DNA from: a virus
DNA: 39,893 nt
Strand: one strand, 5' to 3'
IMG/VR virus record: IMGVR_UViG_3300017598_000518
Location: 1 to 39,893 of that record
Position numbers and translations under genes: made by a program. Shown here piece by piece: positions 1 through 5,806 of this stretch; position 1 is the stretch's first letter, and every line of letters starts with the position of its first letter. The notes beneath the pieces were generated by a model. That model was not told the origin of the DNA, did no database searches, and saw nothing but the letters and a program-made list of their open reading frames with translations.

Positions 1-112
1 ACTTCCCCGCTTGGCCGGACGGTCGTTTCCTTGGAGCGTATGACCCGGAGGAGGCCTAGCATACCCTCGACCCGCACAGCCGCCCCCCTGGCGGCAAGAA
101 AGGACAAGTGAG
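1..112. other. Non-coding lead-in to left plus-strand block
   Basis: No gene is seen here. A short perfect hairpin (GCCGCC at 79-84, GGCGGC at 90-95, five-base C-rich loop) sits directly before the AAAGGAC ribosome-binding site (99-105) of the first gene. If the molecule is circular, this stretch continues the non-coding region at 39421-39893, and transcripts started there would run into this block. I see no convincing promoter within these 112 bases. Confidence 0.5.
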
Positions 113-307
113 ATGGCAAAACACTACGCAGTCACTTGGATCAAGGACGGGATCAAACGGAGCCTGACGATCTACCTCGAGTGTGACGTACAGGCTGGCT
201 GTGCCGCACTGCGGTGGGCTGGTCGGGACGGATCGGATGACGGAACGGCAGAGGTCTACCGCCTGACCCCGACGGAAGAGATCCCCCTTGGAACGGTGAT
301 CCTGTAA
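113..307 (+). CDS. Hypothetical small protein (64 aa)
   Basis: I do not recognise this protein. It is 64 residues with mixed charge, no membrane segment and no metal motif; its N-terminal third looks like a short beta-strand module (HYAVTWIKDG then RSLTIYLE). The ATG start is supported by the SD GAAAGGACAAG eight or so bases upstream, the same signal used before 332, 565 and 7108. It is the first gene of a plus-strand series running to 2388, so it is probably expressed early with the HTH genes downstream. No function is proposed. Confidence 0.7.
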   Translation: MAKHYAVTWIKDGIKRSLTIYLECDVQAGCAALRWAGRDGSDDGTAEVYRLTPTEEIPLGTVIL

Positions 308-331
308 CCCCAGCCCTGAAAGGACACGACG

Positions 332-541
332 ATGGCTCACCTTCGCGATCTCGAGGCTATCAAGGCTATGCCCACCCTTTGCGTGGGCCAGGACGCAGAC
401 CTCAAGGTAGATAAACCGGAAGATGGGTACAGGATATGGGTCAACAGGAGCGGCCCAGAAGACGGCAAGTACTTCCAAGTTGAGATCGAGGAGTTACGGC
501 ACGGCAAGTGGGCTGTTACTCGCGAACTGTTTCCCTACTAG
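332..541 (+). CDS. Hypothetical small protein (69 aa)
   Basis: Unrecognised 69-residue acidic soluble protein. The ATG is preceded by TGAAAGGACACGACG, a copy of the phage's common SD. It is separated from the previous gene by 24 bases and from the next by 23, so it is probably co-transcribed with both. The C-terminal half (FQVEIEELRHGKWAVTRELF) looks like a strand-turn-strand. There are no Cys/His clusters and no membrane segment. Confidence 0.7.
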   Translation: MAHLRDLEAIKAMPTLCVGQDADLKVDKPEDGYRIWVNRSGPEDGKYFQVEIEELRHGKWAVTRELFPY

Positions 542-564
542 CCCCACCCCTGAAAGGACAAGTG

Positions 565-741
565 ATGCCCAGCAAAAGTGACCCCTTCGTGGTGCTTGGC
601 CATCTTGGCAACCTGAACAACCTTACAAGGGACGTGAGCCGGCTGGCGAGGAGACTGCGTACGCTGTCGGCTGAGCTGGCGGTCAGTGTCTCTCCGTTGC
701 TGAACCCCGGCGAGCCAGTTGAGCAGAAGGAGGAGGAGTGA
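565..741 (+). CDS. Hypothetical small helical protein (58 aa)
   Basis: The ATG at 565 was chosen because TGAAAGGACAAGTG lies immediately upstream; an in-frame start at 508 lies inside the previous gene. The 58-residue product has an Arg/Leu-rich helical centre (NNLTRDVSRLARRLRTL) and an acidic QKEEE tail. The tail codons (AAGGAGGAGGAG) also form the SD of the next gene, whose ATG overlaps this stop as TGATG. Function unknown; possibly a small dimeric helical or DNA-binding protein. Confidence 0.65.
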   Translation: MPSKSDPFVVLGHLGNLNNLTRDVSRLARRLRTLSAELAVSVSPLLNPGEPVEQKEEE

Positions 742-938
742 TGGCAACCCGCAACGGACTCCAAGCTGCATGCATTATGCGCGACAAGCTGAACGAGGTG
801 ATCGGTATCGGCGAGGAGTACCTCATGAAGGCGGCATCGAAGAGTGAGAAGATCTACATCGATATGATCCTTGATCATGCCCAGAAGGCGATGACCATGG
901 CCGGTGTCCTCGCCGATACCATAGAGGAGGAGGAGTGA
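741..938 (+). CDS. Hypothetical helical protein (65 aa)
   Basis: The start is ATG at 741, overlapping the upstream stop; a GTG one codon earlier is also possible. The product is mostly helical with alternating Lys/Glu and ends in IEEEE. These acidic codons (GAGGAGGAGGAG) again provide the SD of the next gene, whose ATG (938) overlaps the stop. Translation is therefore very likely coupled. There is no recognisable family, membrane segment or metal site. Confidence 0.65.
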   Translation: MATRNGLQAACIMRDKLNEVIGIGEEYLMKAASKSEKIYIDMILDHAQKAMTMAGVLADTIEEEE

Positions 939-1135
939 TGGACGGCTACTCAAGGACTGGCCTCGCGTCTGATCTCAGACTAGCGAGGGACGAACTCAGA
1001 ACGATAATGGAGCAACTGATCCCGCCGGACCCCGGCGACCCCATGACCCCGGAAGATATGGCGCAGTGGTTGGAGAACACAGCCGACTTCCTCCGGTTGA
1101 TAGCCAAGCGGGTACGTTCAGGACAGGAGGAGTGA
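938..1135 (+). CDS. Hypothetical helical protein (65 aa)
   Basis: A 65-residue, mostly helical protein starting at the ATG that overlaps the previous stop (TGATG). A Pro/Asp-rich turn (PPDPGDPMTPEDM) lies in the middle and a short amphipathic helix ends in GQEE, encoded by GGACAGGAGGAG, the SD for the next gene. It is similar in size and layout to the 741 gene, which hints at divergent duplication, but identity is too low to be sure by eye. Function unknown. Confidence 0.65.
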   Translation: MDGYSRTGLASDLRLARDELRTIMEQLIPPDPGDPMTPEDMAQWLENTADFLRLIAKRVRSGQEE

Positions 1136-1398
1136 TGGACTTCCGTGGCGTACTCCAGGGACTGATCAGCGAGGAGCTGGCTCGAGATCAGGTGATCAAG
1201 GACCTGACACTCGAGCTCAAGCTGGTTAGGATTGAGTGCCAGCGGTGGCGTGAGATGTACTGGCAGGCTCGCAGCCGTTCAGTGGTGTACACAAGTGGGA
1301 CAGGAGGCAAGCATGAAGCCACACAACCCAACCTACAAATGGCTGAGGGAGTACAGCAACCCGATCCTCTTGGCGAGGACGGCCTTGGGCATGTCTAG
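1135..1398 (+). CDS. Hypothetical coiled-coil-like protein (87 aa)
   Basis: The start is ATG 1135, directly after GGACAGGAGGAGTG; the longer in-frame start at 1066 lies inside the preceding gene. Residues 1-50 form a charged amphipathic helix (ISEELARDQVIKDLTLELKLVR). The last 30 or so residues overlap the next gene by 86 bases and look like low-complexity read-on sequence rather than a domain, so the functional part is probably N-terminal. No family recognised. Confidence 0.6.
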   Translation: MDFRGVLQGLISEELARDQVIKDLTLELKLVRIECQRWREMYWQARSRSVVYTSGTGGKHEATQPNLQMAEGVQQPDPLGEDGLGHV

Positions 1399-1606
1399 GG
1401 AGGAGCTTGCGTACAAGGCCCGTATTCACCCTGTAACGGCTCGGCGGCTGGAGCGGCGTCTTACCCGTCAGCGGTACTCTCCGTGCCTTGACAGGGCAGT
1501 GAAGGCCCTTGGAAGTGAAAGGAAAGGGATACTGCTGCGGTGCCACGCTTGGAGGGGACTGTTCCGGGAGCACCTGAAGGAAGCATACGGGGATGCAGTC
1601 GCTTGA
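1313..1606 (+). CDS. XRE-like helix-turn-helix protein (97 aa)
   Basis: The start is ATG 1313, seven bases after CAGGAGG. Residues about 17-50 (LLARTALGMSREELAYKARIHP, then VTARRLERR) fit an XRE/Cro-type HTH: a first helix with the A-x-x-x-G-M-S-x-x-E-L-A signature, a turn, then an Arg-rich recognition helix. Small phage proteins of this type usually bind operators as dimers and regulate early genes. The neighbouring gene encodes a second HTH protein. A regulatory role is inferred; operator targets are unknown, but the inverted repeats at 31609 and 39746 are candidates. Confidence 0.6.
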   Translation: MKPHNPTYKWLREYSNPILLARTALGMSREELAYKARIHPVTARRLERRLTRQRYSPCLDRAVKALGSERKGILLRCHAWRGLFREHLKEAYGDAVA

Positions 1607-2018
1607 GGTGTCACTCTGGGTCACAGTCAACCCGATGAGGCACATCAGGTGCAGAATGGGACTGATTGGTAGAGAGGTGGCCCGTCGTAAGGGCTGTCAC
1701 ATCAGCATGATAGCCCACTACGAGGCGGGGGAGAGGATACCCTGGCCAAAGACAGCAGCCACCTTTGCCAAGGCCCTTGGTGTAGACGCTGACCAGTTGT
1801 ATGCACACTGGCAGAGGTGGCGGGAGATCAAGCCGATCGAAGGGGAGACGCTGGCCCAGGTACTCCAGAAGGTGCTGGCCCTAAACAACGAAATGGAGGA
1901 GGCTTATGAGATACATCCTGAAGGACGGGTGGCCGGTACTCGAGCCCAACCTGAAGACGTGGGAGGATTGGTACCGGACAGCCAACCGGATCATCAAGCT
2001 GTCGATGACCAGCTGTAA
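1593..2018 (+). CDS. XRE-like helix-turn-helix regulator (up to 141 aa)
   Basis: Residues about 14-70 carry a clear XRE pattern: RCRMGLIGREVARRKGCHIS, then an AHYEAGERIPWP element typical of the Y/W-E-x-G-x-R-x-P motif of Cro/C1-type HTHs, followed by a helix ending in ALGVDADQL. The start may be ATG 1593 (overlapping the upstream stop) or ATG 1635. The frame stays open to 2018 and overlaps the next gene by 113 bases; that tail looks like shadow translation. Probably a transcription regulator partnering the 1313 gene. Confidence 0.6.
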   Translation: MQSLEVSLWVTVNPMRHIRCRMGLIGREVARRKGCHISMIAHYEAGERIPWPKTAATFAKALGVDADQLYAHWQRWREIKPIEGETLAQVLQKVLALNNEMEEAYEIHPEGRVAGTRAQPEDVGGLVPDSQPDHQAVDDQL

Positions 2019-2388
2019 GGCTGGCGGGCTGATCATTCCCGGCTTGAACTGTGCGGTGGTCACCCAGTTCGAGGGCGTGGACATGCGGACCAAGGGAGAG
2101 GGGTGGCCGCTGCTCTACTCGACCAAGGTGTACGCTGACGGGGCCCACACCCTCATGGCTCGGTGCCTGCACATGAAGGGGACGCTGAACTCCACTCTGG
2201 CCGAGGCTATGGTGGCTCATGGCAGGTGGCTGAAGAACCTGGCAACTGCCCTTGACCCCACCACCAAGAAGGACCTGGCAAAGAACAAATCCAAGGGGCT
2301 ACCGACCTTCTACCAGCCCATGATGACCACCCAACCGAAAGAGGTGCTGATCAGAGGTCAGCGAGGCAGCTGTGATGAGGGTAGGTAA
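1906..2388 (+). CDS. Hypothetical protein (160 aa)
   Basis: The ATG start follows ATGGAGGAGGCTT, a good SD. The 160-residue protein is soluble and has no recognised domain. Several Gly/Pro turns, a Cys-containing centre and a basic segment (TTKKDLAKNKSKG) near the C-terminus suggest a small folded domain followed by a nucleic-acid-contacting tail, but this is only a guess. It is the last gene of the left plus-strand block. The long hairpin at 2393-2445 begins four bases past its stop and separates it from the convergent minus-strand genes. Confidence 0.65.
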   Translation: MRYILKDGWPVLEPNLKTWEDWYRTANRIIKLSMTSCKAGGLIIPGLNCAVVTQFEGVDMRTKGEGWPLLYSTKVYADGAHTLMARCLHMKGTLNSTLAEAMVAHGRWLKNLATALDPTTKKDLAKNKSKGLPTFYQPMMTTQPKEVLIRGQRGSCDEGR

Positions 2389-2392
2389 AGAA

Positions 2393-2445
2393 GCTGGGCA
2401 CCCAACCGACAGGGAGACCTACCAACCATACGGTGGGCGCCCAGC
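2393..2445 (-). terminator. Long hairpin between convergent gene blocks
   Basis: GCTGGGCACCCA (2393-2404) pairs with TGGGCGCCCAGC (2434-2445) over 12 positions. The single imperfect pair is A-C in a plus-strand RNA but U-G in a minus-strand RNA, so the helix is complete only in the minus-strand transcript. It lies five bases after the minus-strand gene 2450-2611. There is a weak U-rich run (CTTCTTTACC) on that strand. It probably ends or trims the replication operon and may also limit plus-strand read-through. Confidence 0.5.
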
Positions 2446-2449
2446 ATTT

Positions 2450-2611
2450 CTATGACAGCTTGGACAGGGCCTCAAGGATGCTCTCGACCGTGCCCTCAAG
2501 CACATCCACCCTGGCCTGGAGTTCTTGCAGTTCGGTCAGCTCTTCTGCTGGCTGACTGCCCAGCCCCGGTGAGTGGACCTTAGTGCCCTTCGGAACCATT
2601 GGTTCTGACAT
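2450..2611 (-). CDS. Small coiled-coil protein (53 aa)
   Basis: A 53-residue reading frame from ATG (2609-2611) to TAG, overlapping the 3' end of the upstream gene by 32 bases. After a flexible Pro/Gly N-terminus, residues 23-52 have Leu/Val heptads (LTELQELQARVDVLEGTV, then ILEALSKL) typical of a short parallel coiled coil. It is the last gene of the minus-strand replication block, followed directly by a stem-loop. The SD is weak (AGAGGGAAC), so translation may depend on coupling to the upstream gene. Function unknown. Confidence 0.5.
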   Translation of the reverse strand: MSEPMVPKGTKVHSPGLGSQPAEELTELQELQARVDVLEGTVESILEALSKLS

Positions 2612-2765
2612 GACGTTCCCTCTGCTCCTTGTCGTAGAGATCCAGGGCTAACTCGATCAGAACAGTCAGCTTACCCACAGCGACGGCGACCTCTATCGGC
2701 GTTGGATCAGTGAGGAGGTCAACCTCTCGTTCCATCCGTCTCAAGATGCCCTGGATCTGACTCAT
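2580..2765 (-). CDS. Hypothetical small protein (61 aa)
   Basis: A 61-residue helical protein. Its SD (AGAAGGGTG) begins immediately after the CCA end of the tRNA-like element at 2778-2881, so processing at that CCA would leave an mRNA starting with this ribosome-binding site. The sequence has an amphipathic N-terminal helix (IQGILRRMEREVDLL) and a Val/Leu-rich middle that is too short and interrupted to be a sure membrane segment. No family recognised. Confidence 0.55.
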   Translation of the reverse strand: MSQIQGILRRMEREVDLLTDPTPIEVAVAVGKLTVLIELALDLYDKEQRERHVRTNGSEGH

Positions 2766-2777
2766 GTTACACCCTTC

Positions 2778-2881
2778 TGGTGCCCGTAGCGGGAGTCGAA
2801 CCCGCTAGCGCAAGGCGCTGAGGTGGTGGACACCACCACTCTCCTCGCCTGCCTCTTCGTCGCGCCCCGACCCCGGCGGAC
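2778..2881 (-). ncRNA. tRNA-like element with T-arm, variable arm and CCA
   Basis: On the minus strand the 3' part is textbook tRNA: variable-arm hairpin AGCGC-CTT-GCGCT (2807-2819), T-arm GCGGG-TTCGACT-CCCGC (2789-2805), acceptor 3' strand TACGGGC, discriminator A and encoded CCA (2778-2780). Upstream lie a strong hairpin GTGGTGG-TGT-CCACCAC, where an anticodon arm should be, and a possible D-arm CGC...GCG. The expected 5' acceptor strand GCCCGTA is absent; the best partner is GTCCG at 2877-2881 (5 pairs including one G-U). It could be a degenerate or processed tRNA-like RNA, or the tRNA 3' half of an attachment site. No integrase is present in the window. Confidence 0.5.
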
Positions 2882-2950
2882 ATGGTCTAAAAAGGAGAGG
2901 CGGCGAAGAAAGGACACGAAACACGCCACCCCTCCCGTCGTAGAGGAGGT

Positions 2951-3382
2951 CTATCCCAGCGGACCAATCAGGGCTTGAGAATCCTCCACCGCAGAGATAG
3001 CCTCCACACTCTCGAGCCTGCCCTTGATCCGCTCCATGCCACCCCATAAACGGTTACGCTCGTTCAGGATAGCAATGAAATAGTCCTCCAGTGTCATGTA
3101 AATGTACGGGTCATCCCGGTCCACCCTGCCCACTACTAGGATAGGCATGAGCTTCTGACCGGCTGCTCTTGCGTCCTCTCTTGCCTGGTTGTGTGCCCGC
3201 TGCCATGGGATACGGGCCGCGTATCGCTTGCATTCTACCCACCACGGCACGCCAACGATATCAGGGCACCAAGTACCGTCCTGATATTGGAGCCCTCTAC
3301 GGGCCTTGTCGTAGCCCAGAGAACGCATCTCCTCAGCAACCTGCCGCTCGAAGGCGTGACCCTTGGTTCTACTCTTGGCCAT
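2951..3382 (-). CDS. Holliday-junction-resolvase-like PD-(D/E)xK nuclease (143 aa)
   Basis: Residues 7-100 match the layout of RecB-like/Hjc-type resolvases: a G-x-x-x-E motif (KGHAFERQVAEEMRSLGY, Glu12), an Arg-rich strand, then P-D-I (Asp41) and V-E-C-K (Glu50, Lys52), the PD-(D/E)xK metal site, followed by a helix (HNQAREDARAAGQ) and a strand (LMPILVVGR). Such enzymes cleave branched DNA and in phages resolve recombination intermediates before packaging. The position downstream of the helicase, Sak4-like ATPase and DUF669-like gene supports a recombination role. The start overlaps the upstream gene by 14 bases. A generic nuclease acting on host DNA is the alternative. Confidence 0.75.
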   Translation of the reverse strand: MAKSRTKGHAFERQVAEEMRSLGYDKARRGLQYQDGTWCPDIVGVPWWVECKRYAARIPWQRAHNQAREDARAAGQKLMPILVVGRVDRDDPYIYMTLEDYFIAILNERNRLWGGMERIKGRLESVEAISAVEDSQALIGPLG

Positions 3383-3674
3383 CGGTCGTGATTTCAGGAG
3401 GAACCGTTACGCCACTAGCCATGATCTTCAACGCAAAGCAGACCAGCCACTCCACGTCGGAGTTCCCGCCAGCCTCTCGCATCCTGCCAAGGTGGTGCAG
3501 TTCCTCGATGATCCTCGGCACGTCCCACCCCTGCTCATGTGCCAGTGTTGGCATCCAACTAGTGGCTGAGCACCAGAGATCGCCAAGAGATTCCCACCCC
3601 TCCCATTGGGCGTCCCCCATCAGCTGCTCAACAATCTCCAGTAGCCTGTCCTTGTACGCTTGACTCGCTGACAT
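3369..3674 (-). CDS. Hypothetical protein (101 aa)
   Basis: The start chosen is the ATG at 3672-3674, preceded by AAGAAAGGAACGCAG, the common SD type; an in-frame ATG 57 bases upstream has no such site. The 101-residue soluble protein is helical with several Trp residues (GWESLGDLWCSATSWMPTL) and ends in a short Pro/Asp tail. It overlaps the coiled-coil gene upstream by 47 bases and the nuclease downstream by 14. No domain recognised; its position suggests an accessory replication or recombination role. Confidence 0.55.
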   Translation of the reverse strand: MSASQAYKDRLLEIVEQLMGDAQWEGWESLGDLWCSATSWMPTLAHEQGWDVPRIIEELHHLGRMREAGGNSDVEWLVCFALKIMASGVTVPPEITTDGQE

Positions 3675-3930
3675 CTGCGTTCCTTTCTTCTGCCACCTTA
3701 GTGGGTTTGCGACACCACTGTCTACTGGCAACCTCCTGTAATTTCCGAACTTGCACCTTCTGAAGCTGACTCACCTTCTTCAGGTGGGCCAGCTTCTTGG
3801 ACATGGCCTCCTTCTGTACCTCCAGCCGGCGTGCCTTCCACGTCAGGTCCTGCACCTGGATCCTCAGCTCGAGGTTCATGTCCTCGAGCAGGGCCAGCTT
3901 GCCCTCCGGTCTGGGTAGCCGATCAATCAC
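3628..3930 (-). CDS. Coiled-coil protein (100 aa)
   Basis: The GTG start at 3930 lies within the sequence GGAGGGCTAGTGATTGA shared with the 4123-4227 gene; the Arg-Arg codons of the upstream Lar-like gene supply the SD. Residues 10-70 form a continuous Lys/Glu/Leu coiled coil (LALLEDMNLELRIQVQ, then KKLAHLKKVSQLQKVQVRKL). The C-terminal 30 residues are polar and overlap the next gene. It could be an adaptor or oligomerisation factor; no enzymatic motif is visible. Confidence 0.6.
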   Translation of the reverse strand: MIDRLPRPEGKLALLEDMNLELRIQVQDLTWKARRLEVQKEAMSKKLAHLKKVSQLQKVQVRKLQEVASRQWCRKPTKVAEERNADVSESSVQGQATGDC

Positions 3931-4126
3931 TAGCCCTCCGGTTCCAGGCTTTCACAGTGGGATTGAGTTCCTTCTCTGATTCATCCAAAAACCACGCCAC
4001 GTCCAGACCGCACCCCCTACACCTGACCTTGTAGTACTCCTGGCTGAAGCCGTGGTGTGGCACCTTCCCCGTTATCAGGTCGGCTGTCCCGCCGCAGAAC
4101 GGACATGGCTTCAGGTTGTCAGTCAA
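3923..4126 (-). CDS. Lar-like zinc-ribbon protein (67 aa)
   Basis: The hallmark LKPCPFCGG (Cys-x-x-Cys) near the N-terminus, a second CRGCG knuckle after a Tyr/Lys-rich strand, and the terminal AWNRR are typical of the Lar restriction-alleviation family (Rac prophage Lar modulates type I restriction). I chose a TTG start at 4124-4126, after AGGAAGGG, because it aligns with the TTG-Thr start of the paralog at 4220-4420; longer GTG starts exist. It shares an exact 28-base block at its 3' end with that paralog. An anti-restriction role is inferred from the family only. Confidence 0.7.
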   Translation of the reverse strand: MTDNLKPCPFCGGTADLITGKVPHHGFSQEYYKVRCRGCGLDVAWFLDESEKELNPTVKAWNRRASD

Positions 4127-4227
4127 GAGCCCTTCCTCTCCCACCACAAGAAGGCACCGATCATGACCAGCAAGATAACGGTGGTGACAGCATCACCTAT
4201 TGTTTTCCAACTTGGTTCGTCAATCAC
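4123..4227 (-). CDS. Single-pass membrane microprotein (34 aa)
   Basis: The frame runs from GTG 4227, inside the GGAGGGCTAGTGATTGA junction of the upstream Lar-like gene, to TGA overlapping the next Lar-like gene's start. After a short polar N-terminus the product has a hydrophobic helix (AVTTVILLVMIGAFLWW) and ends in the basic ERKGS, predicting one membrane span with the C-terminus inside. Small membrane genes recur between soluble genes in this phage (4536, 32480, 32565, 34854, 35471, 37321). Function unknown. Confidence 0.55.
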   Translation of the reverse strand: MIDEPSWKTIGDAVTTVILLVMIGAFLWWERKGS

Positions 4228-4420
4228 TAGCCCTCCGGTTCCAGGCTGCGATGGCCTGTTCTCTTGCGTCTGGCCCCCTGTACGAAGAAGTGCATACCGG
4301 CCAAAACTCACACTCATCGTTGAAGCAGGAGACATCAACCTTTATCCAGTCGCCCCCGCTAACATCCGAAAGCTCTGCCCTTCCTCCACAGAACGGACAT
4401 GGCTTGAGGTCGTTAGTCAA
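4220..4420 (-). CDS. Lar-like zinc-ribbon protein (66 aa)
   Basis: Paralog of the 3923 gene: MTNDLKPCPFCGG at the N-terminus, a second Cys pair (CFNDEC), then EQAIAAWNRRASD. This is the Lar restriction-alleviation signature (CPFCGG... AWNRR). It uses a TTG start preceded by AGGGGGCTCC. The Trp-Asn-Arg-Arg codons (CGGAGGG) form the SD for the downstream membrane microprotein. Together with the 3923 and 35031 genes this gives three Lar-like proteins, perhaps matching different restriction systems; that is inference. Confidence 0.75.
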   Translation of the reverse strand: MTNDLKPCPFCGGRAELSDVSGGDWIKVDVSCFNDECEFWPVCTSSYRGPDAREQAIAAWNRRASD

Positions 4421-4535
4421 AGGAGCCCCCTGCCGGCAACTGGGTCGTCATTGGGTACAACCGACAGGGGGCACATGGCCAATGCGCGGAAGGTGTGAGT
4501 TCTGTTTGGGTGCGCAAAGAGGTGGGATGACCATG
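4421..4535 (-). other. Intergenic hairpin before Lar-like gene
   Basis: This gap on the minus strand holds an 11-pair stem, positions 4426-4436 with 4461-4471 (CCCCCTGCCGG and CCGACAGGGGG in plus orientation), with a 24-base loop. The only non-Watson-Crick position is C-A on the plus strand but G-U on the minus strand, as in the 2393 hairpin, so it is better paired in minus-strand RNA. Both loci also share AACCGACAGGG. The right arm sits just before the TTG start at 4420 and could affect its translation. No convincing gene lies here. Confidence 0.45.
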
Positions 4536-4655
4536 TCATATCAACCACGCTATTCCAAAGAGGACAATCACCAGGATCAGGAAGAGAGCCAGGTTTGTTC
4601 CATCTTCTTCCCGAATGTCACTAGGTCCCCGAACGTCTGTGTCGCCGGCTTCCAC
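4536..4655 (-). CDS. Possible membrane microprotein overlapping helicase end (39 aa)
   Basis: A 39-residue frame from GTG 4653-4655 (with AAGGTGG seven bases upstream) to TGA overlaps the last 79 bases of the helicase gene in another frame. The first half is acidic and polar (VEAGDTDVRGPSDIREED); residues 22-39 are a clean hydrophobic helix (LALFLILVIVLFGIAWLI). The hydrophobic part extends beyond the helicase stop, so it is not just a shadow. It fits the pattern of tiny single-span proteins elsewhere in the genome. Moderate to low certainty. Confidence 0.4.
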   Translation of the reverse strand: MEAGDTDVRGPSDIREEDGTNLALFLILVIVLFGIAWLI

Positions 4656-5794
4656 TTGCAGTCCACCTTGTCTATCGCACCACGGCGGTTCTTCCTGATG
4701 TAGATCGCCGCTTCATGCGAGCTCGGCCTGGGCCGGTGAATCACCAACACCTGGTCTGAGTCTTGCTCTATCGTACCAGAGTCACGAAGGTGGTGTAGGT
4801 TAGGAGCTCCACCCTCGCTGATACTGGCCCTGTTTATCTGGGCTGCAGCTATCACAACCAGATTGAAGTCCTGCGCCAGTAGCTTCAGCGTCCGGGTGAT
4901 CACCGACAACTCTTGGACCCGGTTGCTCGTCTCCTTCTTTGCACCCATCAGCTGGAGGTAATCAACCAGGACCACCTGGATGTGACGTTGCCCGCACAGT
5001 CGTCTCACCTGGGCCCGGAGCCCTTCGATGGTCCTGGTCTTGTTATCAATGTACAGAGGGGCAGAGCACGCCTGTTGGATGTGCTCCTTGCCAGGCTGGC
5101 CCTCTTGGAAGTAGGTGCTTGCTATCCGCTCAACCACCCGGCATGGGTGGATCTCGAGGGACAAGAAGAAGGTGGGAAGCTGCATTTTAAGAGCAGCTAA
5201 AGCGGCGACTTGGTAAAGCAGGCTACTCTTGCCTATCCCGGTGCGTGCAGCCACGATACACAATTCCCCCGGCAACAGCCCCCCACCTAGGCGACTATCT
5301 AATCCCTCGATACCGAACAACACCCGTTGTGCTGTCCGTTCCATTTCCTTCATGGCATCCCACTCGTTGTCTAGCTTGGGGCCATGCCACTCCTGGCCAA
5401 CTAGGCTTACCGCCCTTGCCGCCACGATACCAGCTCCCCTTTCGATACAGGACTCCAACGCCGTGAGATCCTTTGAGGTGGCAGCTGCTGCCATGTCCTC
5501 TGCCACAAAGAGGAGGCGGTTACGGGCCGACTCCTCGAAGAAGGTGGACAGCCAGGACCGTATCTCCGATTCCACAAACCCAGCGTCACCGGCATCAATG
5601 ACGTGCTGGCTGTGGTCGTTACGGGTGCCAGGGCTAACATGCCCGAAGGCGGCGAAGTCCTTGCATATCTGATTGAAGAGTGACTGGTCCTCCGCCAGCC
5701 AGAAGTGTTCCGCATCCAACAGATCGAGCCACTGACCGATATCCCTGCCACAGAGCAGCAGTCCCCCCAACAGACAACTCGAAACGGATGACAC
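4577..5794 (-). CDS. DnaB-type replicative helicase (405 aa)
   Basis: Unwinds DNA at the phage fork as a hexameric 5'-3' motor. Residues 1-120 resemble the DnaB N-terminal helical domain; residues 150-400 are the RecA-like motor: Walker A AARTGIGKSS (182-191), Walker B VVLVDYLQLM (274-283), AAAQINR (317-322), LRDSGTIEQDSDQVLVIHRP (336-355) and the arginine-finger region KNRRGA (368-373), all DnaB hallmarks. At 405 residues it is slightly shorter than bacterial DnaB. The start is GTG 5794 after AGGGGGTAGGAT. No primase or polymerase gene is recognised nearby, so host enzymes may be used. Confidence 0.9.
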   Translation of the reverse strand: MSSVSSCLLGGLLLCGRDIGQWLDLLDAEHFWLAEDQSLFNQICKDFAAFGHVSPGTRNDHSQHVIDAGDAGFVESEIRSWLSTFFEESARNRLLFVAEDMAAAATSKDLTALESCIERGAGIVAARAVSLVGQEWHGPKLDNEWDAMKEMERTAQRVLFGIEGLDSRLGGGLLPGELCIVAARTGIGKSSLLYQVAALAALKMQLPTFFLSLEIHPCRVVERIASTYFQEGQPGKEHIQQACSAPLYIDNKTRTIEGLRAQVRRLCGQRHIQVVLVDYLQLMGAKKETSNRVQELSVITRTLKLLAQDFNLVVIAAAQINRASISEGGAPNLHHLRDSGTIEQDSDQVLVIHRPRPSSHEAAIYIRKNRRGAIDKVDCKWKPATQTFGDLVTFGKKMEQTWLSS

Positions 5795-5806
5795 ATCCTA
5801 CCCCCT

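Noticed and set aside
2767-2883. Arg-rich 38-residue minus-strand frame across the tRNA-like element
   Set aside because: No SD; its bases are explained by the T-arm, variable arm and other hairpins.
2805-3047. 80-residue minus-strand frame
   Set aside because: Overlaps the end of the resolvase-like gene in another frame and has Gly/Ser/Arg shadow composition.
4417-4539. Minus-strand 40-residue frame between the helicase-end microprotein and the Lar-like gene
   Set aside because: Starts and stops overlap neighbours, but there is no SD, the peptide lacks any regular pattern and most of it is the 11-pair hairpin at 4426-4471.
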